NCBI GenBank assembly: GCA_016124845.1
Contig: WGMW01000020.1
Span: 1 to 64,000 of the forward strand
Reading direction: 5' to 3'
DNA from: Flavobacteriales bacterium
Lineage (GTDB): Bacteria; Bacteroidota; Bacteroidia; UBA10329
DNA length: 64,000 bases
Part shown: positions 41,790 to 51,327 of the stretch, piece by piece
Position numbering within the stretch: the stretch's first letter is position 1
How the letters are laid out: the number at the start of each line of letters is the position of its first letter
Position numbers and translations under genes: made by a program
Notes under the pieces: model-generated
Told to the model about the DNA's origin: nothing
Seen by the model: the letters and a program-made list of their open reading frames with translations, nothing else
The model's database searches: none

Positions 41790-43265
41790 ATGAGTACTGA
41801 AACGATTGCTTCGAAGTCCCACGGAACTTTTGAGGCAGAGTTGACCAATTGGATCGGGCGAGAGAAAGCCGCGATCAAGTTGATGTCTATTGTCGGAACC
41901 CTGCGTTTTGACCGAGCTGTAGAACTTGTCATTTTCCGCCAGCAGTTGCACGATTGCAACGTGGGTGAAGTGCTTGCTCATCATGAGTATGCGCGCAAGA
42001 TGGTGAAGAAGCCGATCACGGTTTTCGATAGCCTTCAGGTGGCTGAAGGTCTGGTGGGCATGAACCTTGCGCCAGCCAAAATCGACCTTGGAAAACTGAC
42101 CCACGAGTGGTTGGAGGCACGTGCCAACGGAGAAACCGTTGAGACGTTCCTTGGAGCTACTATCGGAACGTTTGTGGCGGATGGAAAAGAGCCTTCGGCA
42201 CCGAAAGATGTGGTGCTTTACGGTTTCGGACGTATCGGTCGTTTGGCTGCACGAGAGTTGATCTCGCAGTCAGCAAAAGGCGATCAGTTGCGTTTGCGTG
42301 CCATCGTTACCCGTTCAAATTCAGACCTTGATATTTACAAGCGTGCTGACCTTCTGAGAACGGATTCCATCCACGGACCATTCCCAGGAACGATTGAGGC
42401 TGACGTTGAGAAGAAAGCGTTGATCGTAAACGGTCACACGGTTCTGTTGATCGCAGCGAACAGCCCTGCTGAGATCGATTACACGACTTACGGCATCAAC
42501 GATGCGTTGGTGATCGATAACACAGGTGTTTGGAGAGATGCTGACGGACTGGGTCAGCATTTGAACTCGAAAGGTGTGAGCAAAGTAATGCTGACCGCTC
42601 CAGGAAAAGGAAATATCCCGAATATCGTTCACGGAGTAAACCATTTGGATTTTGACCCAGACGCGCATGATATCTGGTCTGCGGCTTCATGTACAACCAA
42701 TGCCATTTCTCCTGTTTTGGCGGTGATTGAAAAGAAATTCGGAGTAGAGAAAGGTCACATTGAGACCATCCACGCTTACACCAACGATCAAAACCTGTTG
42801 GACAACTACCACAAGAAATACCGTAGAGGTCGTTCGGCTGCGTTGAACATGGTCATCACCGAAACAGGTGCTGGTAGTGCTGTTGCGAAAGTGATTCCAA
42901 CATTGGGTGGAAAACTGACCTCAAACGCAGTTCGTGTTCCGGTTCCAGATGGTTCTTTGGCTATTCTGAACTTGACCTTGAACAAGGCTGTGACCTTGGA
43001 AGAAGTTGACAATGCGATGAAAGATGCTGCATTGAACGGAAACCTTGTAGAGCAGATCCGTTATTCAACTTCACACGAGTTGGTGTCTTCTGATATCGTT
43101 GGGGATAGCTGCGCTTCCATCTACGATAGTAAAGCGACCATCGTATCTCCTGACGGAAAGAACGTGGTGATCTACGCTTGGTACGATAACGAGTACGGTT
43201 ACACACGTCAGGTGCTTCGTCTTTCGAAGTATGTGAGCAAGGTTCGCAGACTGCACTATTATTAA
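41790..43265 (+). CDS. gap: glyceraldehyde-3-phosphate dehydrogenase, long form
   Basis: The 491-residue enzyme has an N-terminal extension of about 140 residues ahead of a full GAPDH. The NAD-binding motif is VVLYGFGRIGRLAAREL (about 143-159), the catalytic Cys is in SAASCTTNAISPV, and the C-terminus has YAWYDNEYGYTRQVLRLS. The extension (IKLMSIVGTLRFDRAVELVI) is typical of a Bacteroidota and gamma-proteobacterial long form whose added part has no settled role. It interconverts glyceraldehyde 3-phosphate and 1,3-bisphosphoglycerate in glycolysis. It lies behind the sigma-factor gene and ends at a strong terminator. Confidence 0.9.
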   Translation: MSTETIASKSHGTFEAELTNWIGREKAAIKLMSIVGTLRFDRAVELVIFRQQLHDCNVGEVLAHHEYARKMVKKPITVFDSLQVAEGLVGMNLAPAKIDLGKLTHEWLEARANGETVETFLGATIGTFVADGKEPSAPKDVVLYGFGRIGRLAARELISQSAKGDQLRLRAIVTRSNSDLDIYKRADLLRTDSIHGPFPGTIEADVEKKALIVNGHTVLLIAANSPAEIDYTTYGINDALVIDNTGVWRDADGLGQHLNSKGVSKVMLTAPGKGNIPNIVHGVNHLDFDPDAHDIWSAASCTTNAISPVLAVIEKKFGVEKGHIETIHAYTNDQNLLDNYHKKYRRGRSAALNMVITETGAGSAVAKVIPTLGGKLTSNAVRVPVPDGSLAILNLTLNKAVTLEEVDNAMKDAALNGNLVEQIRYSTSHELVSSDIVGDSCASIYDSKATIVSPDGKNVVIYAWYDNEYGYTRQVLRLSKYVSKVRRLHYY

Positions 43266-43284
43266 GAGAATCAACCTTTTAGGT

Positions 43285-43318
43285 AAAGCCGATGTGAACT
43301 TTCGCATCGGCTTTTTTT
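43285..43318 (+). terminator. intrinsic terminator after GAPDH gene
   Basis: AAAGCCGATG and CATCGGCTTT pair around a 10-base loop, then T residues to 43318. Confidence 0.88.
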
Positions 43319-43355
43319 CTGCTTAAGAACAAGACTTTTTAAAGGACATTTTTTT

Positions 43356-43434
43356 AGCCACAGAAGCACAGATTTTCACAGATTTCACGGAAATTTTCGG
43401 TGAAAACCTCTGTGTTTTCTGCGTTTCTGTGGCT
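43356..43434. repeat. CACAGA palindromic repeat upstream of the desaturase gene
   Basis: The 79-bp block reads AGCCACAGAA ... TTCTGTGGCT, with inner arms CACAGATTT..ACCTCTGTG. It is an imperfect palindrome of the CACAGATTT type scattered in Bacteroidota, with a smaller remnant at 12320-12400. Confidence 0.6.
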
Positions 43435-43538
43435 ATTTCATGTCGATTGTGCTCGCAGGATGTTCATCGGTTCATACTATGATTGGTCAATTTGCGTTCG
43501 TGTTTTAGTGCCTACTTTCACGCCTCGCAAACACGAAC

Positions 43539-44660
43539 ATGACCCGATTACAACGATTGAAATTTTCCCGCACAGCGGATGTTGAATTTGTGCAGACCTT
43601 GAAATTCCGTGTCGCGGAATATTTCGCGGATAACCAGATTACCAAGCATGGAAATGCAGGTATGATCGTGAAGACCGTTTCGCTATTGATGCTGTATTTG
43701 GTGCCACTTGGATTGATCATTTCAGGTGTGGTTTCGCATTGGCTGGTACTTTTCGTGATGTGGGTAATGATGGCCGTTGGCATGATCGGTATCGGAATGT
43801 CCATCATGCACGATGCAAATCATGGTTCCTATTCCAAGAATCCGAAGGTGAACAAGGCTTTGGGGTACCTGATAAATATTGTGGGTGGCAGCGCCATCGT
43901 TTGGAAGATCCAGCATAACGTTTTGCATCATTCATTCACCAATATCGATGGGCATGATGGCGATATTGACACGGGTGGCATTCTTCGCCTTTCTCCAAAC
44001 GGCAAGCGCCTGTGGATTCACCGCTTGCAAGTTTTCTATGCGTGGTTCCTCTACGGCATGATGACCATCAATTGGGCAACCTTCAAGGATTTCCTTCAGA
44101 TATTCGATTTCCGTAAGAAAGGGTTGACGGTGAAAAGCCGTGGGAAATTCACCCTACAGGTTACGCGGATGACGGTTGCTAAGCTGGTTTACTGGGCGGT
44201 TGTGTTGGTGTTGCCAATGTGGCTCAACCCTGCATCGTGGTGGTTGACGCTGATTTTCTTCTTGACCATGCACTTCATTGCTGGCGTGTTCAGTGCCACG
44301 GTTTTTCAAGCGGCCCATGTGATGCCTGATGCTGAATATCCTGTTGCGCCAGAAGACGGAAGAGTGGAGGAAAGCTGGTTCGTTCATCAGCTTCGCACCA
44401 CCTGCAATTTCTCTCCAAAAAGCCGTGTCTTCTCTTGGTTTGTGGGCGGGTTGAACTACCAGATCGAACACCACCTGTTCCCGACCATCAGCCACGTGCA
44501 TTACCGAAAGCTGTCCAAGATCGTGCGGCAGACAGCCCAGGAGTACGGCATTCCTTACCATGTTTATCCAAACTTCAGGGTAGTTCTGTGGCAGCACGCC
44601 AAACATCTTTGGCAATTGGGTAATTCACCTATCCCGATCTTGGCGCGAGTTGCTAAGTGA
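43539..44660 (+). CDS. membrane fatty acid desaturase
   Basis: The 373-residue membrane enzyme shows the three histidine boxes of acyl-lipid/acyl-CoA desaturases: HDANH (about 91-95), HNVLHH (about 127-132) and NYQIEHHLFP (about 308-317). The QIEHH form is that of front-end or linoleoyl-CoA-type desaturases, which act on membrane lipids with ferredoxin or cytochrome b5 as donor. About four transmembrane segments flank the boxes. The position of the double bond cannot be read. It probably serves membrane fluidity. Monocistronic, with the short peptide gene after it. Confidence 0.88.
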   Translation: MTRLQRLKFSRTADVEFVQTLKFRVAEYFADNQITKHGNAGMIVKTVSLLMLYLVPLGLIISGVVSHWLVLFVMWVMMAVGMIGIGMSIMHDANHGSYSKNPKVNKALGYLINIVGGSAIVWKIQHNVLHHSFTNIDGHDGDIDTGGILRLSPNGKRLWIHRLQVFYAWFLYGMMTINWATFKDFLQIFDFRKKGLTVKSRGKFTLQVTRMTVAKLVYWAVVLVLPMWLNPASWWLTLIFFLTMHFIAGVFSATVFQAAHVMPDAEYPVAPEDGRVEESWFVHQLRTTCNFSPKSRVFSWFVGGLNYQIEHHLFPTISHVHYRKLSKIVRQTAQEYGIPYHVYPNFRVVLWQHAKHLWQLGNSPIPILARVAK

Positions 44661-44752
44661 GAATACGCTTTCAGGCAGCGTAAATGTCATGGCAATGTTA
44701 CGTGATTCACGGAATTTTAAGGAATTGTCAATAAAATAGCCATTTATGGTCA

Positions 44753-44782
44753 TTGGTGCTATGTTGGGTGCGTTTAGATTTG
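44753..44782 (+). promoter_or_regulatory. consensus promoter for the 31-residue peptide gene
   Basis: TTG (44753-44755), 19 bases, then TAGATTTG (44775-44782), an exact TAnnTTTG. The start site would fall near 44789, about 10 bases before the ATG. Confidence 0.65.
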
Positions 44783-44798
44783 CACTCAACATTCAACC

Positions 44799-44894
44799 AT
44801 GAGACCCGAAGAGATCATTGTTCTACGCGTTCTGCGATTTGTAATTGTTGCTGCTTTTGCCGTTGCCTTGGCTTACATGGCCTATAAAGGTTGA
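44799..44894 (+). CDS. 31-residue single-helix membrane peptide
   Basis: A short frame begins MRPEEIIVLRVLRFVIVAAF and ends ALAYMAYKG at TGA 44892-44894. It is one amphipathic start followed by a hydrophobic helix long enough to span the membrane. The exact promoter immediately upstream, with the start codon about 10 bases from the likely transcription start, supports a real gene. No family is recognised; similar tiny proteins act as regulators of membrane complexes. Its stop abuts the stop of the convergent TonB-receptor gene without a base between. Confidence 0.55.
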   Translation: MRPEEIIVLRVLRFVIVAAFAVALAYMAYKG

Positions 44895-47270
44895 TCATCC
44901 ATCCTTCTCCTTTTTCCCGCCTTTACTGGCGAAAAAGTCGAGTTGGAAGGCCAGCACGGGAATAAAGCCCATCTGATACTTGTAGGCCAGTTCGTTGTGC
45001 TGCTTGTCGTAAAACTGGCGCAGGATGTTCTTGTGGTCGATGAAGTTGCCGATGTTCAGCGAGATGGTCCACGAATACTTGGGTTTGTTCTGCCGATAGG
45101 CCATGCGCAGGTCGGGGCGGAGGTAGTTCGGGTATGTCTGCGTGAAGGCAAGCGAGTCGATGGTGATGGCCTCCTTTGCCTGATTCGATGCGTTTACATC
45201 GATGGGTGTGTAGCGGAAACCGCCCATGTACGCAAAACGGAAACCCACTTCCAGCGCGCTGTTCTTGAACTGAAACTCGTAGCCGCCCATCAGCGACATC
45301 ACAAAACGGCTATCGTACGCACCCGAATAGGTCTTGCCATTGAGCGGTGTGTACTGCGAGCGGAACACCGACCCGTTGGCCACCACAAACCAATGGTTGG
45401 CATAGAATCGTTGGATGGAAATGTCCACCCCGTAGTTCATGCCCGTGCCCTTGTTCACCAGCGAATCCTTGGCGTAGCCCGAGCGCTCGTTCAGCACCAT
45501 GTACGTGCTGTTGGGATTGGCACTCACAGGCAGTCGGTACAGATACTGGAAATACGGCTCTATTTTGAACTTGTAATGTTTCAGGAAACTCAGCTCGTAG
45601 CTCAGTACAAAATGATGGCTCTGTATCATTTTCAGGTCGAGGTTGGGGTAATACACAGAGCCATCCTGCCGCGTGTAGCGCGTAAAGTAGGAGCCCAACG
45701 GCAGATACTGCCCATGCAGTCCGTAGCCGAAACTGAACTGCGAACTGCCGCCCACCTTCTGCGCAATACTGAAACGCGGTTCGATGGAATACGTGTTATT
45801 GAGCCGCAGATACACCGCATGTACGCCCCCGATAATGGTGGTGGTGGCCGTTGGCCGATACTTGGTGAGCACGTAAGGTTGCAGCGTGGTGGTGTTGCCC
45901 GAACCATCTATCAGGTTGAGTGTCTGCCCCAGCGAGTCCACGTATTTCGATTCGTGGAAAGTGTAGAAGTTCTCATCGGCATGGATGCCCGCCCGCAGAC
46001 TGATGCGGCTGCTGAACTTATGGTTGTAGAACGTGTGGATGGCCGCCCGCGTGTTATTGAAATGCGTGTTGCGCACGGGGTGTAACTGAATGTTGTAATC
46101 GAGCGTGTCGTCTCCGTCCACCACATCATTATAGGTAAAGGCACCTACGGTTTTGATGTACGATTTCTCGTTGAGCAGGTAGGTCCACGAAACGCCCACC
46201 ACCGCCAGGTTGGTCTTGAACGTGGTCTTGAAATGGTTGATGTATTCCTTCCAGTCGGCCGTGTCCTTTTTGATAATGCCCACCTCTTGGCTCATGCCGC
46301 CCACCCCGAAAATGCTGATGCGCGACTTCTTGGTATTGGGCAGATTGATCTTGAAGTTGAGGTCCTGATAGGTGTTGTTGGTGTTGGCATCCACCACATA
46401 CAGCCCCATGGCACCCAGAATGCCCAAGGTGGAATAGCGGTAGTTGAAGAGGTAGCTCGAACCGTTGTCCTTCTTCGACATGGGGCCTTCCGCGCCCGCG
46501 TTGATGCCCAGCACACCCGCCCGCACCATGAACTCGTGTCGCTCGGTGTTCCCGTTGCGGAAACTGATATCGAACACACCCGCGAAGGCATTGCCGTATT
46601 CGGCTGGGAAGGCCCCCGTGCTGAAATCCATGTTGCCCAGCACGTTGGGAGAAAGGGCCGTGATGCCACCGCCCGAAGAACCGGGGCGCGAAAAGTGGTT
46701 GAGGTTGGGCACATCAATGCCTTCCAGACGCCAGAGGATGCCTGCGGCCGAGTTGCCCCGCACGATCACATCATTGTCATTGTCCTGCGCAGCTGTTACT
46801 CCGGGCGCGTTGAGTGCCACGCGGCCGGGGTCGTTGATGCTGCCTGCAAAACGCTGTGTTTCCTTGATGCTGAAGGAGCGTGCGCTCACGGTCATCATCT
46901 CGTTGCGCGGACGGCCATCCTGTGTGGCCACCACCGTTACCTCTTTGGTCATGTTCACGCTTTCCTCCAAGGCAATGTCAATGGTCATTTCCTTGCCCGA
47001 GGTGAGCGTTACCAGTCCGCTGGTCCATGGTTCGTAGCCGATGTAGGTGCATTTCACTTCCACGCGGCCCACAGGCACGTTCTGCAGGTGATACTTGCCA
47101 TCTATATCGGTAGAGGCACCGATCATTTCGGGTGTTTCCACAAATACCGTGGCGCCCACCAGCGGCTGTTTGGTCTCGGCATCCACCACCGTACCTTTAA
47201 TGGTCTGGTTGCGCTGGGCAACCACGCACAATGGAACAAGCACAAAAAGAATAGAGGCCAATCTTTTCAT
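44895..47270 (-). CDS. TonB-dependent receptor with carboxypeptidase-regulatory N-domain
   Basis: The 791-residue outer-membrane receptor has a signal peptide (to CVVAQ, about 19). A carboxypeptidase-regulatory-like domain (TIKGTVVDAETKQPLVGATV) comes next. A plug domain follows with DVIVRGNSAAGILWRLEGID and GAFPAEYGNAFAGVFDISF, and then a long barrel. The barrel ends before the polar tail KKEKDG. The closest in-window relative is the 793-residue receptor at 29046, of the same architecture but clearly diverged. The substrate is unknown; no SusD or siderophore genes adjoin. The barrel-like gene at 47311 lies 40 bases upstream on the same strand. Confidence 0.88.
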   Translation of the reverse strand: MKRLASILFVLVPLCVVAQRNQTIKGTVVDAETKQPLVGATVFVETPEMIGASTDIDGKYHLQNVPVGRVEVKCTYIGYEPWTSGLVTLTSGKEMTIDIALEESVNMTKEVTVVATQDGRPRNEMMTVSARSFSIKETQRFAGSINDPGRVALNAPGVTAAQDNDNDVIVRGNSAAGILWRLEGIDVPNLNHFSRPGSSGGGITALSPNVLGNMDFSTGAFPAEYGNAFAGVFDISFRNGNTERHEFMVRAGVLGINAGAEGPMSKKDNGSSYLFNYRYSTLGILGAMGLYVVDANTNNTYQDLNFKINLPNTKKSRISIFGVGGMSQEVGIIKKDTADWKEYINHFKTTFKTNLAVVGVSWTYLLNEKSYIKTVGAFTYNDVVDGDDTLDYNIQLHPVRNTHFNNTRAAIHTFYNHKFSSRISLRAGIHADENFYTFHESKYVDSLGQTLNLIDGSGNTTTLQPYVLTKYRPTATTTIIGGVHAVYLRLNNTYSIEPRFSIAQKVGGSSQFSFGYGLHGQYLPLGSYFTRYTRQDGSVYYPNLDLKMIQSHHFVLSYELSFLKHYKFKIEPYFQYLYRLPVSANPNSTYMVLNERSGYAKDSLVNKGTGMNYGVDISIQRFYANHWFVVANGSVFRSQYTPLNGKTYSGAYDSRFVMSLMGGYEFQFKNSALEVGFRFAYMGGFRYTPIDVNASNQAKEAITIDSLAFTQTYPNYLRPDLRMAYRQNKPKYSWTISLNIGNFIDHKNILRQFYDKQHNELAYKYQMGFIPVLAFQLDFFASKGGKKEKDG

Positions 47271-47310
47271 GAAGGCAATTTAGTGAATAGCAGCGGTCAC
47301 TTGGCTACGT

Positions 47311-48177
47311 TCAGAAGTAATAGGACAGTCCGAGGGATGCTTCGATGCGTTTCACATCGAGGTCGTTCGTCTTTTCCTTTCGTTGGTAAGTGTTGTATTG
47401 ATAGACAACATGATTGAAGAATGTGAATTCTGCGTTTATCAATAGGCTTATGTAAAGACCCTTGTATAGTTGATACTCCGGGCCAGTGGTCAGCGAGAAA
47501 GAGAATGCATCGCTTTTCAGTTTGAGGTCAAAGTCGTTTACGGCCTTATCTACGAACGTTGTATAGGCCGGTGATAGTCCGGCAAGAACTTGAAATCGTG
47601 GGTGTGCATTCGATTTGACCTTGATATTAATACTGACTCCAATGCTTTGAACAGTAATATCATCACCGATGGTAGCTTCTGTTTTCTGTAACTGACCGTT
47701 GGGCAGTGTGTCTGTTGATGTTATCCTGGTCTCTGACTGTTTTGTTCTGAAAGCCGAATAACGTATGCCTAAACCAATGGCAGGATTGAGGTAGAAGGTA
47801 AGGGCGGCATTCAGGTTGTATCCCGATCGAAGTCGCTTGAAATAGCTGTCCGTCTGCCCGCTCAGTACGTAATCGGACGGAATCCAGTAAGAATAACCGG
47901 CACCGATTCTCAGACTTGCTACGGAATAGTCCCGCTTCCTTTTAACCTTTGGCTTATTGTCGTTTGCGGTTTTCTGATAATAGTCCCTAACGAATGATCG
48001 TGCAATCAGTCTGGTATTGCTGCTTGTGGAGTCTTTGGTGGAGTGAAACCGAATGTGATCTCGGGCAATTTCAGTAATCCTGCAATGGATCGTATCTCCA
48101 TTGTTGGTAATGATCATATCCTGCGCCAATGCCGGAAATGACGGTAGCATGAGCAGGACAAATAACAAGTTTCGCAC
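47311..48177 (-). CDS. outer-membrane beta-barrel-like protein
   Basis: The 288-residue protein has a signal peptide (MRNLLFVLLMLPSFPALAQ). A short N-terminal part (MIITNNGDTIHCRITEIARD) is the kind that precedes many small Bacteroidota barrels. About eight amphipathic strands follow, ending KRIEASLGLSYYF with the C-terminal Phe typical of barrels. It is likely an outer-membrane porin or scaffold. It lies just upstream of the TonB-receptor gene on the same strand and may be co-transcribed with it, possibly helping the same uptake process. Confidence 0.65.
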   Translation of the reverse strand: MRNLLFVLLMLPSFPALAQDMIITNNGDTIHCRITEIARDHIRFHSTKDSTSSNTRLIARSFVRDYYQKTANDNKPKVKRKRDYSVASLRIGAGYSYWIPSDYVLSGQTDSYFKRLRSGYNLNAALTFYLNPAIGLGIRYSAFRTKQSETRITSTDTLPNGQLQKTEATIGDDITVQSIGVSINIKVKSNAHPRFQVLAGLSPAYTTFVDKAVNDFDLKLKSDAFSFSLTTGPEYQLYKGLYISLLINAEFTFFNHVVYQYNTYQRKEKTNDLDVKRIEASLGLSYYF

Positions 48178-48360
48178 GTGGCCAAATTAATGATTTGTAA
48201 CCTTCAACTTTTGAAAGGCTCTAAGGATTTGTTCCATGAGGATTCTGGAGACGTGGTGAAATGTGAGTAGGGGCAATTGCCTCCAAAGGTCGGGCAGCTA
48301 CCATGTATGTGGCTGTAAATCATGTACATTCGTGCTTCCCTCTTATTCCTAATTGTCATT

Positions 48361-49656
48361 ATGAGAATTTTCACGTTTCTACTGGTGCTGCTGTTTGCGG
48401 TGCCCACCTTTGCTACCGACCCCACGCCATCTGCCTACCTGGTCAGCTACAAGCTGGTAAAGTCGCATACCAAAAAGACCATCAGTGCCCTTTGGAAGAA
48501 GAACAGCGTACCCAAGATCGCACTGCCCGTTAAGAACGCGGTCGATATCTACGAGATCATCTACAAGGTGCAATGGATAGACGGCACATGGCGTAATGCA
48601 TCGGGCATCTACTATGTACCCAAGGTGCAGAAGGCTGTTCCGTATATGATGTTTGGCCACGGTACGCAGATACAGAAGGCGCGCAACATTACCGACAACG
48701 ATTCGCAGCAGTTCATCTGCCTGGCGCACGCAACAGACGGCTACGCGGCCATGTACCCCGATTATTATGGCATCGGAAAAGGGGAGGGCAGGCACCTTTA
48801 CCAGCATGCATGGTCGGAGGCGCATGCCTTCATTTATATGCTGATGGCGGTGGATGAGCTGAACAAGGAACTGAAAATTGAACCCAACGGGCAGTTGTTC
48901 CTTACAGGCTACTCGCAGGGCGGCCATGCCTCCTTTGCAGCCCAGAAATACATTGAAGAACTGGACGACCCCCGTTTTCAGGTCACGGCCACATCGCCCA
49001 TGTCGGGCGCTTACGATATGACGGGCGAACAGGAGAATTACATGTTTCAGGAATACCCGCGGCCGTTCTATCTGCCGTATCTGTTGCTCTCTTACCAAAC
49101 GGCCTACCACATCTTGGATATGAAAGACCCGTATGAGGTTTTTGCCGAACCTTTCGACACGCTGTTCCCTCCCTTTTTTGAGGATAACGACCGCAGAACG
49201 CTGGATGAGCTGGACAAGCTGCTGCCAAGTGTTCCGGCCAAGGTGGTCAAGTCCAAGTGGATCGAAGACTACAGGAACGACCCCGACCATCCCTTTAAGA
49301 AACGGCTACGCGAGAACAACCTGACCAACTGGAAACCAGAGGCGCCCGTTCAGCTCTGCTATTGCAAAGGCGATAAGGAGGTGAGTTACAAGAATTCGGA
49401 AGTGGCGTACGAGCGGATAAAGGCGCTTGGCGTGGAGCACATCAAACTGAACAATCTGAGCGACTATCTGGATCACAACACCTGTGCGGCATTTGCCGTG
49501 CTGGCCACCAAATACTACTTCGACCGCTTTAAGAAGCATGGCAAGAATCCGAAAATGAAGGAGATGCCCGCCTTCAAACGTTGGATACGCGGCATGGTGA
49601 AACACAAGGTGGAGAAGGACTACAAGCAGGATGGTTCGGACCATTCGTACCTGTAG
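48361..49656 (+). CDS. secreted alpha/beta hydrolase (lipase-like)
   Basis: I start this 431-residue protein at 48361, where MRIFTFLLVLLFAVPTFAT is a signal peptide; an earlier in-frame ATG at 48322 would add 13 residues. The alpha/beta-hydrolase nucleophile elbow is GYSQGGHAS with Ser185. Likely acid and base are Asp in CKGDKEVSYKNS and His in DYLDHNTCAAFA. The pattern resembles secretory lipases and prolyl-aminopeptidase-like esterases; the substrate is not clear. It would act outside the inner membrane on esters or lipids. It stands just before the S1P-lyase-like gene, a possible lipid-related neighbourhood. Confidence 0.75.
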   Translation: MRIFTFLLVLLFAVPTFATDPTPSAYLVSYKLVKSHTKKTISALWKKNSVPKIALPVKNAVDIYEIIYKVQWIDGTWRNASGIYYVPKVQKAVPYMMFGHGTQIQKARNITDNDSQQFICLAHATDGYAAMYPDYYGIGKGEGRHLYQHAWSEAHAFIYMLMAVDELNKELKIEPNGQLFLTGYSQGGHASFAAQKYIEELDDPRFQVTATSPMSGAYDMTGEQENYMFQEYPRPFYLPYLLLSYQTAYHILDMKDPYEVFAEPFDTLFPPFFEDNDRRTLDELDKLLPSVPAKVVKSKWIEDYRNDPDHPFKKRLRENNLTNWKPEAPVQLCYCKGDKEVSYKNSEVAYERIKALGVEHIKLNNLSDYLDHNTCAAFAVLATKYYFDRFKKHGKNPKMKEMPAFKRWIRGMVKHKVEKDYKQDGSDHSYL

Positions 49657-49800
49657 CCTGCGGTCCTACGGCTTCTGTTTCTGTTCAATGATGCTGGTGT
49701 AAGTGTCACCTTGGTGGCAAACACCATGGTAGCCGCCACCGAACGCGCGTTTACCCGTATTGCGTTCTATATTTACCGTCAAACTAATTGATATAAGTCA

Positions 49801-51324
49801 ATGGGATTCGCAAAATTCATAGAGAAGAAGGTCATCAAGCACCTGCCATCGGTGGCGCGCGCGGTGCAGCGCAGCATGAGTGACGATAAGAAGATTGACC
49901 TCGTGATGAACGAGATGCGCAACGACCCCGAAATGGTCGATTCGCTTTTCCCGTACCGCGAGAAATATGCGGTGAACAGCAAAATGCCCGAAAAGTCGAT
50001 GCCGAAGGAAGAGATCCTGAAGCAGATAAAGGAGATGCATGCCGTGGAAAGCAAGCCGTGGAAGAGCGGCAAGATATCGGGTTCGTTCTACCATGGCGAT
50101 CAGGACCATTACGATTTCCTGAACGAGGCCTTCGGCTACTATTCGCAGGTCAATTCCATTCAGCGCGATGTGTGCCCATCGTTGACCAAATACGAGGGCG
50201 AGATCATTGCCATGACGCTCGACATCTTCAATGGCGATGCGGTGAACAAGCGCAACCCACAGCAGAAAGCGTGCGGCTCGTTGACCACAGGTGGCACCGA
50301 CAGTATTTTCCAGTCGGTGTACGTGCATCGCGAGTGGGGCGTGGACAAAGGCATCACGCAGCCAGAAATTGTGCTGCCTGTTTCGGCACACCCTGCGTTC
50401 TTCAAGGCCGCGCATTACCTGAACATGAAAACGATCACGGCCAAGTTGGACGGAAACTTCCAAGCCGATGTGGCCGACATGGCCAGCAAGATCACACCCA
50501 ATACAGTGATGATCGTGGGTTCGGCAGGTAACTATGGCCACGGCATTATCGACCCGATCGAGAAACTCTCTGACCTTGCGGTGAAACACAATATCGGTCT
50601 GCATGTGGATGGCTGTCTCGGTGGGTTTATCCTTGCGTGGGCGCAACCGTTGGGCATCGAATGTCCCGTGTTCGATTTCCGGCTTCCAGGCGTCACCGCC
50701 ATCTCTGCTGATACGCACAAGTACGGTTATTCGCTGAAGGGGACGTCAACGGTGTTGTTCAGCAACGAGCATCTGAGACGTTACCAATACCATTGCGAGG
50801 TCGATTGGCCAGGTGGTGTTTATGTTTCCACAGGTTTCAATGGCAGCAAGTCGGGTGGACTGTTCGCGGCCACGTGGGCGGCCATGATGCACTACGGCAA
50901 GGAAGGATATCTGAAACGCGCCAAGGGCATTTTCGAGGTGAACAAGCGATTGAAAGATGTGGTCCGAGGGATTCCTGAACTGCGGTTGTTCGGAGATTCA
51001 CTTTTCATCACGGCTATTGGTTCGGATCAGTTCAACATCTACCACGTGAACGATTATCTGAAGACCAAAGGCTGGCGCATGAACGGCCAGCAACACCCGA
51101 ACGGTTTCCATTTCTGTGTGACGGGTCCGCAGATCACCAATACCACCATTGTAGAGGACTTTGAGAAGGACCTGAAAGCGGCCGTGGAGTACGCCAAACA
51201 ACAGAAAGGCGACCCGAAATCCGCTGCGATGTATGGCGGGGCAGGGAAGGAGATAGACCCCTCGATGTATGTGCCGATGTTGACAGCCTACACTGATGTG
51301 ACGCAGAGTACCTATCCGTTCTAA
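49801..51324 (+). CDS. sphingosine-1-phosphate-lyase-like PLP enzyme
   Basis: The 507-residue protein is a fold-type-I PLP enzyme most like S1P lyase. It has GKISGSFYHGDQDHYDF (about 90-106), TTGGTDSIF (about 162-170), the PLP-ring His in SAHPAFFKAAHYL and HVDGCLGGFIL with Asp270. The Schiff-base Lys307 lies in ISADTHKYGYSLKG, then DWPGGVYVSTGFNGSKSGG. These blocks follow the human enzyme in order. The family splits phosphorylated long-chain bases into an aldehyde and phosphoethanolamine. There is no N-terminal transmembrane helix, so it is cytosolic here. The substrate could also be another amino-phosphate. Three bases separate it from the FGGY kinase, one operon. Confidence 0.85.
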   Translation: MGFAKFIEKKVIKHLPSVARAVQRSMSDDKKIDLVMNEMRNDPEMVDSLFPYREKYAVNSKMPEKSMPKEEILKQIKEMHAVESKPWKSGKISGSFYHGDQDHYDFLNEAFGYYSQVNSIQRDVCPSLTKYEGEIIAMTLDIFNGDAVNKRNPQQKACGSLTTGGTDSIFQSVYVHREWGVDKGITQPEIVLPVSAHPAFFKAAHYLNMKTITAKLDGNFQADVADMASKITPNTVMIVGSAGNYGHGIIDPIEKLSDLAVKHNIGLHVDGCLGGFILAWAQPLGIECPVFDFRLPGVTAISADTHKYGYSLKGTSTVLFSNEHLRRYQYHCEVDWPGGVYVSTGFNGSKSGGLFAATWAAMMHYGKEGYLKRAKGIFEVNKRLKDVVRGIPELRLFGDSLFITAIGSDQFNIYHVNDYLKTKGWRMNGQQHPNGFHFCVTGPQITNTTIVEDFEKDLKAAVEYAKQQKGDPKSAAMYGGAGKEIDPSMYVPMLTAYTDVTQSTYPF

Positions 51325-51327
51325 GCC

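Noticed and set aside
44943-46085. A 380-codon plus-strand frame
   Set aside because: It is antisense to the TonB-receptor gene and has no recognisable domain.
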